A stretch of 64,000 nt of DNA from Oscarella lobularis. Its lineage: Eukaryota > Porifera > Homoscleromorpha > Homosclerophorida > Oscarellidae. Below, piece after piece: positions 1 through 12,753 of this stretch; the stretch's first letter is position 1; every line of letters begins with the position of its first letter. The stretch spans positions 1,984,001-2,048,000 of the forward strand of contig NC_089182.1 in NCBI RefSeq assembly GCF_947507565.1, read 5' to 3'. The position numbers and the translations under genes were made by a program. The notes below the pieces were generated by a model. It saw nothing but the letters and a program-made list of their open reading frames with translations. It did not search any database and was not told where the DNA came from.

Positions 1-2
1 AC

Positions 3-3000
3 AATGGAAGTTATTTCAGTTTTGTGTGTAATACACCTCAACTGGGTCAATTTGTTAACATCAAGAGATCTGGTTCTTCTCTTCAACTGCAAGTGTGTGA
101 TGTTCAAATTGTTTACAGTAAGTCACGCTATCAGCGTCAGTCCTTGCGTTTAATGTCTTCTTCTAAACAGAATCAGTTTTGGACATTTACCACGAGGGAA
201 AGATTTCTGTTCAGAGTGAAATTTCCGGATGGCAAATGTGGAAAGCTGTAGACAGACTTGATTCAACTCAAAACAGTAATTGTTTTCGGTCGGTGAAGGA
301 GGCAAGTACATATTTGCGATTAACGCTACCGTCAAACACCGTAATTTCCTCTGTCTCCATTCTTTCACAAAGCAATCGTTTAAGTTACCTGAATGGTGCA
401 TCAGTGTATGTTGGAAATTTAACAAGCGGGAGCGGAACGGACAATAAATTGTGCGGTACTTGGACAAATGATGGCAGTAATCCTATTGTCATTAACTGTA
501 CTGACGACACAGCAAATGGGATTTACGTTTACATTATCAGCCGGAAATCACGCTACGCAATATTGTATTTGTGTGAAGTTGAATTGTACACTCCAAGTGC
601 GTATTATGCATTTAGAAACTCTCTTTCTCTACATTGTTTCTTCGTAGGCTGGTCCAGTTGGGGCGCATGGTCATGTTCATCATCATGTAAACGAACTCGA
701 TCCAGAACGTGTCAACCGCCTAACTTCACCTGCGGAGGAAAAACGACAGAAATGGAAGAAGACACCGCATTTTGCCAATGTAATATTGTGTTGCTTACAA
801 TATAGAGAGGCTTAGCTGACGTCGTTTTTATAGCGGCCAGCACAATAGTGACGAATCCTCAAGGAGCAACTGTGACCGAATTTCAACCTATCTCTTTGAC
901 GTGCACCATTGATCGTGGCTGTAGCAACGTCACGTGGTTTAAGGACGGTTCAGCGATTGCATTGGGTGGAACAAAGAGTGCAGCTCTAACGGGAAATACA
1001 AGCACACTGAGCGTGTCATCTGCTGAAACGGCAGATGCGGGTTCATATTACTGTCAGGCAAGTAATGGTATAGGATCACCTGCAGACTCTTCCACGGCGT
1101 CTGTGACTGTAAACTCAGCAGTCGTCGATGGTAAGAGCAGTGTAGATAATCGAGTCCAATCGTTTTCTAAGAGTGAATTTCTAGTTCAACCCAAATCAGA
1201 GGCTACAACGATAGGACAGTCCGTTTTGTTTGATTGTCAAGTGGCTAGCGATGTTCCTCTGTCTGAGCTTTCTTGGAATGATGAAGCAAAGCAATTAAAC
1301 AGTTCTGATGCGGATGTTACTATTACTGAAGCGTCTGGAAAGTTGCAACTAACAGTAATGCCATCCTCGGAGACAGCATTTAAAAACTACACTTGCAAAT
1401 ATTCAACAAAGTCAGCAAGTGTTAGCGTGAAAAGAGGTGTGTTCATTTTATCATTGTAGAAATAATGTCGAGTTTCCCTTTAGATGGTGGCTATACTACG
1501 TGGGGAAACTGGGGATCGTGTAGTAAGACTTGCGGAGGAGGAACGCAATCGCGTTCACGGTCTTGCACGAATCCAAGTCCGTTGAATCAAGGAAACGACT
1601 GCAGTGGGCCAGCGTCTGACAGCCAGGATTGCAACACGCAACTGTGTGGAGGTAATACAAAAATAATTACTATGGAACGATTTATCACGTTTTTGTAGGC
1701 CTACCGACTATTACAACAGGTCCAACAGCGAATGCTGTCAACGTAAGCGGAGAGTTGATTGTCAAGTGTGAAGCTAGTGGAGATCCTGCGCCCTCTTCGT
1801 TTCGTTGGTTTCGAAACGGGGCAGAATTGAACAACGGGGTCTCAAGAGTTACAATTACTCAATCAGCCGATTCAAGCGCTATGACCTTGTCTGGAACATT
1901 GACTATAACGAGCGTGCAACCTTCGTCCGAAAATGGCAAGTACGTCTGTCAAGTGACCAGTCCTTACAACGTCAGTACCAGCGTAAACAGCTCAGAATTG
2001 AATTTCAAAGTTCAAGGTATCGCGATGCACTGGACTTTTAACATTAAACTATTCGGTTTTTCTAGTTGTGCCTACGATTCAACAAATTTCTCCTTCGAAC
2101 AAAGTCGTGGTTGAGAGCAGCAGTGTTAGTGAAAAATTCACAGTGTCGCTAAGCAACGACGATACTGTCTATCCAGCACCAAGCTACACGTGGAAATTCC
2201 GAGACACTGTCATTGTGACTGATGACACAAAGGATCAATACACTTTTAATGCCGACAGCACGGAAATAACAATTCCTGCCTCGGAGGTTCTTGGCGGAAT
2301 GTATACATGTACTGCATCAAATGCAGCTGGATCAGACACAAAGTCGTTCACTTTCTCAATCAATGGTACGTATTGTGTCTTTGAATTTAATAAGAGATAA
2401 CAAATTTTGATAGTTCCGGCGGTTTTACCTGTCAACCTGATGGATATGACGGTCAATGAGACGGACGACGCCGTGTTGAATTGCACCGCTCACGGTATTC
2501 CGACTCCCTCTGTGGTGTGGTACAGAGTGGTTGACGGAAATGACCAGTCTCTCAAGGATCAGCAGATGAATGGAGCGCTTCCTAATGGAGATTCGTTTGC
2601 GACGTTGACCCTACGAAGTGTGACGGGATCTTCAACCGGAACGTACAAATGCATAGCCACAAACGACGTCAATGTATCATCCAACTCACCTGACGTTAGA
2701 ATGGACAACTCAACGTTACGTCTAACGGTCAATGGTAAGAAATGAATTATAGACGGGAGCTCAATCAACTGATATCTTTCAGTGATTCCTGTTGTTTCTT
2801 ATCCCTCGTCACCGGTGCCTGAAGTCGTTGTGAAAGGAAATAGTATTCGTTTTGATTGCTTGGCAACGGGAACGCCATCTCCTTCGTTCAGTTGGACGCT
2901 GGACGGAAGCCCGGTTGTATTTGGAGGAAACTATACCGATTTGATGAACGGTTCTATCGTGATACCTGTCGCTCAAGAATTTCATGCTGGGGATTACGTT

Positions 3001-6000
3001 TGTTCTGCATCTAATCTACTAGGCTCGGTACAATCATCAGCTATCAATCTGACTGTAGAAGGTGAGAAATATCTCACTAGACCTAACATTTCGTACCTTA
3101 TTTTCTGTCCTGTAGTTCCAAATGAAATCATTCTTCCTCCTAATGATGTAAATGTTGCGCTGAACGCGTCTCAAAACATAACGATTGGATGTGAAGTGAT
3201 AGGAATTCCTAAACCAACCGTTGAATGGTCTAATCGAAACGGTCTTTTATCATCTACGCCAGACAAATACATGATTGAAGAATATCCTGAACGCGAGAAT
3301 TCGAAATCACCTCATCTTGTCCAAAGTCGTCTTGTTATTCTTATGCCCGGTTGGGACGATTCTGATACGTACAAGTGTGAGTCACAAAACGGTTTGTTTC
3401 CAACTCAAAGTAGAAATATTGGGGTAACAGTGCAAGGTACAGAGAACAATAGCGAGAATAATAAATAAGCATTGACTATCGTATTGTAGTACCTCCTGAA
3501 ATTGTGAAGAATGCTTCGAGCAGCACCGTTACTTCGTCTACTGATGCAACATTTACTTGCACAGCAGCTGGGGTTCCCAACCCGGACATCAGCTGGCTGA
3601 AAGACGACGTTCCTATTGACACACAAGGTTCTATGTACACGGTGATGGCTTCCGATTCATCCGCTCGTCGCCGTAATCAAATCGCCAACAAAACGTCGAC
3701 GCTGACCATCAAGAGTGCGACAAACGCAAATGTAGGTTTATACAAGTGTAGAGCGCAGAATATACTCGGTTCAGCAGACAGTCTCTCGGCTAGGCTAGTT
3801 GTGCAAGGTAACTTGATATGTGATGGGTATTTGCTTTGTTTCTATTTCGGTATTTCTAGTGTCTCCCACGGTAACTAATGATCCAGCGTCTGTTACGCGC
3901 AATCAATCGGATTCAGCTATGTTCTCTTGCTCGGCGACGGGAGTACCGGCTCCAAATATAACGTGGTCTACAACGGGTAGTGCTAATTTGATGTCGTCTG
4001 ACGTCCTTCAAATGTCAACGGGATCAGACCGTGATCTGTACACAACAACAAGCACGCTGACACTGAAAAACATACAAAAATCGTATGATGGGGATTTCAC
4101 GTGTCAAGCAGACAATGGGATTGGAGCTTCAGCGACTTCCAAAGCAGCCACACTGACCGTGCAAGGTATGAGTATTTATATCATGGTATGAACTTTTCAT
4201 TTTCCCGATTTAGTTCCACCCACTGTGACTCCCAAGAAAACGCCGCTGATCGGAATCATAGACAATCCACTCATTCTGGAGATGACGATAACAAACGATT
4301 TTCCTCGTGTCGCGGCGGGAAACATCGCGTGGTCGAATCAGTCAAACCAAATGCCACTGGATACGGATTCCGGTTCCTCTGGCTCTAAGCCATTTTATCA
4401 AACCTTTGACTCCTCCACGGGAATCGCTCGTTTGGTCATCCGTAAGATATCGGAAGAATCTCGCGGGGGTTACAGGTGCACGGCAACAAACGCCGTCGGT
4501 TCGGCGTTTGCGCACATCGTCGTGAACATTGAAGGTAATTCGCGACTTGAATTTTTTCAATCTTTTCTGCAGCGAGCGTATCTCAAGGGCCTCCTGAATT
4601 TGTCAAGCAGCCGCAGGATGTAAATGTCGTTGAAGGCCAAACAGCGACGATCGTTTGCGAAGTGACTGCCGCTCCCAGTGCATCGTTCTCGTGGAAAAAG
4701 GATGGAACGCCTATCCAGCTTGGACAGAAAATCCGTTTAGATTCTCCTACGCTCGAGGAAGGGAATTTAATTATCTCCAATGTAAATCCTTCAGACATGG
4801 GAAGCTATTCGTGCAACGCTTCTAACAAGCACGGATTTGTCAGTGCATCTGCAATGTTGGGCGTTCAAGGTAAAATAATAATCTGAATTGTTTGAGAGTC
4901 TAAATTCTTTTTCTGCCAGTTGTTCCTGTCATCGATTCTCCTCCCCAAGATCTCGCTGTTGTTCAGCCTCAAAGCGCCACGTTCATGTGCAGTGCGACGG
5001 GAACACCGCAACCTAGAATCACGTGGTGGAAAAATAATCAACAACTCGTTAGTGGAAGTCTCAGCCGAAGAGTCACTCTCTCTTCCGACAATAAGACGAT
5101 CACTATAGCACAAACAGACTATTTTATCGATAAAGGTCAGTATGAGTGCAGAGCTGAAAATGAATTGGCAGAAAGACGAATGGACAAGGCTACAGTGGAA
5201 CTCACAATAAACGGTGCGTGGAGAGATCAATTAAAAGGTAGTCTTATTCAGCGTCGTTTTATTTGTAGTTCAACCTGAGATTACAACGTTTCCGGCAAAC
5301 ACGACGTCTCAGGAACTCCTTCAATTTTCACTGACGTGTGAAGCCACGGGATACCCCCAATTTGACATTTTTTGGCAGCACAATGGCGTCAACGTGACGA
5401 GTGGCGTTGTTTCGGGATTTGATGCACTCAAAATTCTAGCGTCATCAACACTGACAGTGACGAACGTCAAATTTGACGACAGAGGCGCGTATGAGTGCAT
5501 AGCAAAGAACGAAGTTGGTGTTGATAGCAGTGACGCAGAAGTCATAGTGCAGTGTAAGTTTCTTTATCTTGTTTTCATCCGCAGGTAAAGAGTATTTGTT
5601 GTTCTAGATCCCGCTCGTATCAGCCAGGACCCTCTTGGCAGAACTGTAATCATAACCCAGCCTGTGGTTGTGATGTGTAAAGCGGAGGGTTTCCCCAAAC
5701 CAATCGTAGCTTGGACTAAGAACGGAAATGCGTCGTTGCCGGCTCGTTACGTCATGACGTTTACGCCAGGCGTAAATGGCGAACAAGTTCCTACGGTGAC
5801 AAGCAACCTAACAATTCCATCGTCCAAGCGAGAGGACACAGGTAATATTACGTGTACTGTGTCTAATGGAGTGGGATCAGAAAAGAAGACCGTTGATATC
5901 AGTATACAAGGTATCTTGGAGCTGCACGTTGAATGTACAGGAATGAGAAGTTCTTTTAGAACCGCCTGATATGCCAACCAACGTTCTAATTAGAAACGTC

Positions 6001-9000
6001 ACGGCCAGATCCGTTACGGTGTCGTGGACAGCTCCGTCGTTTAATGGAAATAGCGAGTTGACAAAATACGTCGTGGAACAGGTTCAAGATGGAGTGACGA
6101 AAGACAACGTTGGGGTTGGATCAACAAGTACATTCTTTGACGGTCTTAAACCGTTTACGAGTTACACGTTTCGGGTGAAGGCAGTAAATGGAATTGGAGA
6201 GGGAGCGTTCAGTGTACCTTCAATGGTCGTGCAAACAGCCCAAGCTGGTGAGTTTGTTTACGTCGTAGTTTATTTCTTTTGCGCTTGAACCGACTATTTT
6301 TCCTTCGTAGAACCGGAAGGCCCTCCGACTAATGTTACTGTTTCAGCAAAGAGCTCGCAATCGATTCTCGTTTCTTGGCAGCCCGTTGAAGCCGGCGAGC
6401 GAAATGGAATTATTACATCATACACCATTGAGTATAGACTTCAGACTGGCGAGTCGTCATTTGGTTCACCCAAGACTTTCCCCAATATAATGCCAAATGC
6501 AACTAATCACTTGCTGACACAATTGGGGAAATACAAGAATTACGAAATTAAAGTCTCTGCTTCAACGAAAGTGGGCCCGGGTCCCTTCAGCGATGCAGAG
6601 TTTGAGCAAACCGACGAAGACGGTAAGGATTACTTTGATTCTGACAGCGTGTCGTACCATGTATTTTTTGTCTCTTAGCGCCAGATGATCCTCCGGCTGG
6701 AGTCAGACGTACAAGTTTCAGTAGCACTTCTATGACTCTTGCCTGGGAGATGCCGTCTCAGCCAAACGGAATCATACGGAGTTACGAGGTGTCGTATATT
6801 GAACAGACTAGTTCAGACTTGTCAGTTGATCAGTGGAAAAAAAGAAGCGTAATGGAAGCGTCAGCAACAATTGACCGCCTATCGCCTTTTACCTTCTACG
6901 TGTTTCGCATTCGAGCGTTTACAGTGGGCTACAGTCGCTACTCAGTTGACGTCAGCTATCAAACGGCACAGGATGGTAAGTCTTTGTATTGAATTTATAA
7001 AGGTCTTGCATGCTTTTTGTACAGCGCCCTCTGCGCCTCGAAATCCATCAGCCAGACCTGTCAGCGATAGCGTGGCCAGAGTTTCGTGGGAAAAGCCCGA
7101 AGTTCTGAATGGAATAATTCAAGGATACAGCGTATGCTCGATAACTCTTGTTGGTTGTCGTAATTTGATTCTCTGAGGCAGGTCGACTTGACGGCGGAAA
7201 AAACCTACACCACTAGCAACGGGACCACCTCAACGGCGTTGCTGATTGCAAAAAATTCTACGGGTGCTAATACTACCACTACTCTCGTGACGAATTTGCA
7301 AGCGAATACTAATTACATGATTGAAATTCGAGCGAGGACAGTCAGTTCTGGACCAAGCGCCAAAACATCTGTGCAGACTTTTGCAGCAGGTCTGTTTGAT
7401 TATATGTGGAGATTTTCCTCCTCTTATGATTGATGTTGCAGCGCCTCCGACGCTTGTAAAGCCGGGGCCCGTTGGCGAAGAACTCATTGCTTCAAACCCT
7501 AATCTCGAGACGACTTCGTCGTCATTTGCCGTTAGGGTCTTCCGAAGCTCGAATCAATTTGGAGAGATCAGGTGCCGTGGGAACGACAATACATATAATT
7601 CGCACTTTTTCTAATTTTTCGGGGGCGGGTCTCATTTTTTCGCAGTCACTACCAAGTCGTCGTTCTTCGACTTGAAACCGACGAAAGTACAGCGACTCCC
7701 GACACGTCGTCGCTCGACCAAACACCGGACGAACGATTCAAACAGTCCGACCTGAAAACGTACGCAGAAGCGTCTTCATCCGAGACGCCACTGCCGTACG
7801 TCACCGCCGAGTTTGCCTCGAACCTTTTCCCAGACGACGGATACTTCATCGTCGGCGGCGAAAATCAACCAAGCGACAGAACGGAATATGAGAACGGTCC
7901 GGTCGACAATAGTGAATACTACACGGTTTTTCTCAGAGCTTTTTCGGATTTGGCTTCTCTTCCACCTGGAACGGCTAAGGTATTATGGAGACGATCCTTG
8001 TTGGTGCACCTTTTAATAAAAACGTGTTTTTTTAGAGAAAACGATCTGAAGTAAAAATTGAAACGTTGGGGAAATGTTTATGTATCTATTTTATTCTAGG
8101 AACGACAATATACGGTTTACACGTCGAGTAATTGGAGCGCTCCGATTTTAAGTAAGTCAGAAAACGTCTCAGTTTAAATCTCATTGTGTTTCACTCGCTG
8201 TATTAGCGTCGGATAAGTCTGTAAATACAACTGGCATTGCTGTGGGCGTTGTTGTAGCTGTCCTTGTGGCTGTCATCATCCTCGTCATTTTTATAGTGTG
8301 GTTCAAGTAAGGATTTTGATGAGCGTGTGTTGACGGCTTATCTGAAATTCGTTTAGGCGTCGGCGACAAGAAGATAAGTTGCGTTACGTCACGGCCGGTC
8401 TCGACGTCATCGACAATCCGGTTAGTGAAGTTTGTCGCGAATGCCGGCACGTACTCAAAATTGTGGTTTAGAGCGCAGATATGCCCAGGGCTGGAACACC
8501 CAGCATTCGACTCAAGAGAATGTCAACAATGCAGAAAGGTTTGTTATCTTTGAAGATATTTATACTCGATGATTTCTTTCTTTCTTTCTTAGTGGCTGTC
8601 TATGAACCGTCTCCTCCTGTTCCTGCCAGTCAGTTTGCCGACTATTGCAATCGCATGCGAGCGAATGACAACTACAATTTCAAAGTGGAGTATGAGGTAC
8701 AGTAGATTAGTTTGATTGCGCGGTCACTATAGGAGCTCATCGTTTTCTGCGCGAATTAGTCTATTGGCAAACAAGCACCGAAAGCTCCGTGTGAAAATAG
8801 TGCAAGTGAATTTAACAAAACGAAGAATCGATATGCCAATATAGTAGCCTGTGAGAAATTTTTCGTTCTTTTATCTGTTTTTTAATGGAATACTTCAGAC
8901 GATTCAACTCGAGTGGCAATGCAGACGGTTGAAGGCGTTCAAGGCTCCGACTACATCAATGCAAACTTTCTCGATGTACTTTCGTTTAGTTAAAAAATCT

Positions 9001-11169
9001 CTCTCTATGATGTCTTTCTCTCGTTAGGGTTATGACAAGTCGCCTGGCTACATTGCTACTCAAGGTGAGCAGATCTCCCACAGCTTTCTATAGGATATTA
9101 CCTGGGTTGGTATCTGTGCAGGTCCTACGGAGAGCACAGCAAGAGATTTCTGGAGAATGGTGTGGGAAAACGAAAGCAAGACAATTGTCATGATCACAAA
9201 ACTTCAAGAACAAGGAAGGGTGAGAAAATACTTTTGTGAATTTCTACCTATTGATTAGCGGTTGCGTTAGCCCAAGTGCTTCAAGTATTGGCCAGAGCCC
9301 GGTTCTCCCTTCAATTACGGAAAAATTACTGTTTCTGCTGAAAATTCTGTCGAATTATCTGATCACGTTGTTCGCACGTTTTCAGTCTTTCACGCTGTGA
9401 GTTTTGCCATTAATTTAGTTTTTCTTGGAAGAGTTTCTCTTGTAGGAAGACCCCGAAAAATTGCGCACCGTCAAGCAATTCCACTTTATTCAATGGCCAG
9501 ATCACGGCGTTCCGCTCTTCTTCTCTCCCCTACTCGCCTTCGTGCGCCGCGTTCGAGCTTTCAATCCGCCGCACGATCCGGCCGGTCCGATCGTCGTACA
9601 CTGCAGCGCTGGAGTCGGACGCACCGGCACCTTCATTGTCACCGACGCTCAATTGCAGCGAATCGACGTCGAAGGAACGGTCGACGTATACGGATACACG
9701 TTGACGATTCGACGCCAGAGAAATTTCATGGTTCAGACCGAGGTAGGAAGTAGTTGTGATCAGGGACCCGGTTTGTTGGACGCTATTTGTATTAGAATCA
9801 ATACGTTTTTGTTCACGGGTCTCTCGTGGAGGCAATCGCGTGTGGCAAAACGGCTGTCGATACGACGAACTTGAGACGTTACATTCAGAAGTTGTCCGCC
9901 GTCGATCCGGAAACGGAAATGACTGGAATCGAGAAACAATTCAAGGTGACTCCCGCGAAATCGCACTTTGAAGTGTCCCAGCACTTTTTTTGTCAGAAAT
10001 TAGCCATCAGGAACGAACTTCTCGGTCCGGCGCTTTTCAAGGCTGCAAACGTGGAAGCAAACCATTCGAAAAATCGCACTACCAACATAGTTCCGTGTAA
10101 GTTGAAGATTAGGAATCCTACCGACACTCATAGTAGTTTGGCTATTGGACTTTTTTCAGACGACACGAACCGCGTCATGCTGATGGTCACTCCCGGCGTG
10201 GAAGGGTCTGACTACATCAACGCAAGTTTCGTTGATGTGAGTGCTCGTCGTTCCTTGCAGGAAATCTGACTAAGGTCTGATGGTGTTCGTGTAGAGCTAT
10301 CAGCGTCAGCAAGGCTTCATTGCCACTCAGTCTCCGCTTCCGGAGACGATCAATGATTTCTGGCGCATGATATGGGAGAAGAATTCCAGCACGATTGTGA
10401 TGCTGTGTCAATTGAACGAAAGAGGCCAGGTTAGGAGGAGGAGGAGGAGCAGAAACGACGCTTATCACAGTTTAAATTTTTTTCTTTGACTTCAGGAGGC
10501 GTGTGCTCAGTATTGGCCCACCACCTTGAACAAGAAGGCTCACTACGGAAATCTTGTTATCAGCGCGGTGAAGCAGAACAATTTGGGTGATTACACGCTT
10601 CGAGAATTCACGGTCACTCACACCAAGGTATGCCTGTGGGGTTCAAAAGCGTCTCGCGCTATTTACGAGTTTGACTGCGTATAGGAAAACGAAATGCGAA
10701 CCGTACGTCAGTTCCACTACACTGCGTGGCCAGAGGGCGGCGTTCCAGCCAACGGGGCATCCGTCATTGATCTCATTGGTCAAGTAGACAAGAGCCAGCG
10801 CAATTCTAGCAACGGCCCGGTGACCGTGCACTGCAGGTGCGCGTCTTCGTGATTTTCGTCCGGAGAACGCACTTCTAATATTAATATTGATTGTTCTTTA
10901 GTACTGGGGTTGGTCGAACTGGATGTTTGCTTGCGTTGAGCATTGCACTTGAAAGAATGAAGGCGGAAAATGTCGTCGATTTGTTTTTGACTGTGAAATT
11001 GCTCAGAACTCAGCGTCCGGGAATGGTTCAAACGATGGTACAGTGCACAATTGAGATTCTATTGACGTATGTATATGTATTTATTTTGCTTCAGGAACAA
11101 TTCAAGTTCTGCTATGCTACTTTGCTTGAGTACCTCGACTCGTTTGATCTCTACAGTAATTTCAAGTAG
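3..11169 (+). CDS. RPTP-A: receptor-type tyrosine phosphatase with fucolectin-like, TSP1, Ig, FN3 and two PTP domains (5' partial)
   Basis: Transmembrane phosphotyrosine phosphatase; the span includes about 35 short introns and the 5' end lies outside the window. Domain order: the tail of one fucolectin/F5_8-type module (3-117) and a complete one (about 170-596, ending in the family's LCEVEL strand); TSP1 (648-779); two Ig (834-1131, 1184-1435); TSP1 (1484-1652, CSKTCGGG); twelve Ig, one per exon (1699-5912); four FN3 (5963-7390); juxtamembrane exons; one membrane segment in exon 8206-8308 followed by basic residues. D1 has KNRYANI (near 8820), WPDHGVP and [10 protein letters not shown] (Cys codon 9602-9604), so it should be active. 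D2 has WPE for WPD but keeps [10 protein letters not shown] (Cys codon 10832-10834), its loop being split by an intron. It ends SNFK-stop at 11167-11169. Unlike the minus-strand RPTPs it has TSP1 modules and no cytoplasmic Ig. Family assignment is certain; some exon ends are approximate. Confidence 0.93.
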
Positions 11170-11198
11170 GATTCGTTGAACGTATTTGTGTGACAGGA

Positions 11199-11669
11199 CT
11201 AGATGTTTTTGATTGTATGTGTTTTTATCGTAGTGTCTTGCTTGTTTTTGTATTGGCGATACAGGTGAACTTCTGTTTTAGGTTGATTGGTAGATGTAGC
11301 TGAAATAACGCAAGCATAGATAGTGTTATTAGTGAAATTTTCACCTGACGTCGTTTGAATAATCAATGTAAGTGCCTAAATGGGACGGACCAGATCAATA
11401 AGGGGACCCCGTTCGCTCATACCTCTGCTGCAAGGCTCGATCGAAGTCTTTCGTCGTTTGTTTCGAGTGGCGAGCGAATTCCAAGGCTGTCTGCGACGAT
11501 CACGAATCGACTTGGCCGATCATGGACGAGTTGGACGGAGATTTCATTCACGCGCGCTCGCAGTGCGCGAAAGCGGATCCTAAAAAGAGGAAAAACGTGG
11601 GCAAACGTTAGAATTCTAAACGAAACACGCGTAACAATGGCCGATCGAACACGAGGGATCATCCGCCAT
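11199..11669 (-). CDS. Unidentified small four-exon protein, 109 aa
   Basis: I do not recognise this protein. Four exons read in one frame on the minus strand: 11669-11629, 11579-11423, 11375-11345 and 11299-11199. Introns are 49, 47 and 45 bp with GT-AG ends and T-rich acceptors, matching the intron size of every neighbour, and phases 2, 0 and 1 join without a stop. The start ATG is preceded by AAA and begins MADDPSCSIG. A central hydrophobic run (RFVIVADSLG) is followed by a helical stretch (SSLAAEALTLII), with a basic, polar C-terminus. The shape faintly recalls roadblock/LC7-type small proteins, but I cannot support that name. Its stop lies 29 bp from the convergent stop of RPTP-A. The splice and phase consistency supports a real gene; function unknown. 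Confidence 0.55.
11275..11311 (-). repeat. 37-bp imperfect direct repeat, copy 1 (acceptor and start of a small-gene exon)
   Basis: This copy matches 12660-12696 at about 33 of 37 positions. Read on the minus strand it is the T-rich acceptor plus the first 25 bases of the last exon of the gene at 11199-11669 (…TTTCAG then CTACATC…). The similarity stops abruptly on both sides. Confidence 0.7.
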
Positions 11670-11827
11670 TTTGAATTATAGCGCCTAAAACCGGCCGGCA
11701 AACTGGCTTGACGGCCTCATGGGGATCACGTGAAAAATCGGCGCGAACTTTCTCAGCCAACCAGCGATTCGTTGCCTTGGTGAATCGACCACATCAATGA
11801 TGTCATTGGATATTGCATCATCTTCGA

Positions 11828-11862
11828 TATAAAAGCGACGGGCCAACGCCCAATCTTCAGTC
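11828..11862 (+). promoter_or_regulatory. Core promoter: TATA box plus initiator
   Basis: TATAAAAG lies at 11828-11835 and an initiator TTCAGTC at 11856-11862. The initiator A (11859) is 31 bases from the first T of the TATA box, which is the canonical metazoan spacing. An inverted CCAAT (ATTGG) lies just upstream near 11807. The promoter points to the plus strand, away from the minus-strand gene that starts at 11669, so the pair is divergent. What it drives is unclear: either the doubtful unit at 12200-12568 or a long leader for the peptidase gene at 12754. Confidence 0.5.
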
Positions 11863-12199
11863 TTGCGTTAGGGTGGGGGATGCCATCGGGCTGAACCTTT
11901 GAGGTTGATCGTGAACTGGGAAAGCTGATCGTTGGTCACCAAAGCGTTTTCGTCTTTTGTCGATGCTCACTGAAACTGTCAGGCGCAGTGGACGGGCGTC
12001 GCGCGAGTTCTTCTCGCGGCGCTACATCGGCACTGGGGGTCGCAAAGGGTCGTGGACTGCTTGGATTGCGAAGTCAGGCGTTTTGCGTTATGCTGAGCGA
12101 GCGTCTGACTAAGGTTTGCCACTTTCCGCCAAAGAAACGTGTGGGGGCCCAGTGTCTCGTGGTACTTCCTCACTCGGATTAGTGATCTATAGCGGAAAG

Positions 12200-12568
12200 A
12201 TGACCCGACCCCCAGGACAAAAAACGCTGACCCTCGATCGGTGGACTCGGTAAGCGCTTCGTAATTCCTCTCCCGACACGGTAGGCTCGCTTCCTATCTA
12301 AGCGAAAGTCTACGGCCTCTTTGGGGCCCCGGTACGACGCGGTCGGGGGGACGGTGTGGGAGAGCCGTTCTCGATCCAGGCCGTACCGGTCGTGATTGGG
12401 CCAATGAAGCAAGGTCTCGCTTCCAATATTTTTGGGCCACTAACTGCGTTCGAACCTCCACGTGGTGTGGCCTGGATAATTCCGATGCGAACGCAAGACT
12501 TCACGGTACGTACACGGATATATTGAACAGAAATTGCCTTTTCTTTTTTAGGTAGGCTTTCTTCTTGA
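12200..12568 (+). CDS. Doubtful three-exon reading frame, about 89 aa, unrecognised
   Basis: An ATG at 12200 opens exon 12200-12249, which ends at a strong donor (CG/GTAAGC). A 53-bp intron ends TATCTAAG at 12302. Exon 12303-12505 stays open and ends at donor GTACGT. A 46-bp intron ends TTTTTTAG at 12551, and exon 12552-12568 stops at TGA. Splice sites and intron sizes fit this genome, and a TATA/Inr promoter lies 340 bp upstream. Against it: the product is rich in Arg, Gly and Trp, resembles nothing I know, and other frames of this GC-rich stretch are also open. The same leader carries an upstream 49-codon frame at 11963-12112. It may be a non-coding or leader transcript. Confidence 0.25.
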
Positions 12569-12659
12569 CTCGGATTGAAGCGCCGCGGCGTGAAGAGGGA
12601 CGTTTTGCATGAATGGACGTTTGTGTGTACGTACAGTGTGCATGATTTTTCTCTCTAAT

Positions 12660-12696
12660 GTTGTAGGTTGATTGATAAATGTAGCTGAAATTACGC
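12660..12696 (-). repeat. 37-bp imperfect direct repeat, copy 2
   Basis: Second copy of the element at 11275-11311, about 1.35 kb away in the same orientation. On the minus strand it again reads as an acceptor (TAATTTCAG) followed by a short open frame. It lies 58 bp upstream of the peptidase start codon, so it may now sit in that promoter or leader. It looks like a fragment of a duplicated terminal exon. Confidence 0.65.
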
Positions 12697-12753
12697 GCGG
12701 GCAACATACCGCTTCATACCGCACTCGGCGACTCCCGTACGTGGTAAAACTTC

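Noticed and set aside
4583-4798. Minus-strand frames running through the RPTP-A Ig exons (for example 4583-4798 and 5321-5545).
   Set aside because: They arise opposite conserved Ig exons and have no start context, splice partners or family match.
11861-11885. Possible telomerase RNA template: the minus strand contains ACCCTAAC near the start of a promoter-driven region.
   Set aside because: Only eight matching bases, less than the usual 1.5 repeats; the promoter points to the other strand; no pseudoknot or box H/ACA structure could be recognised.
11900-12530. Snippets resembling snRNAs (a TGATCGTTGGTC-like run as in U11, a CAATATTTTTGG Sm-like site).
   Set aside because: Matches are short, far apart and in the wrong order; the 5' domain sequences of U1, U2, U4, U5, U11 and U12 are absent.
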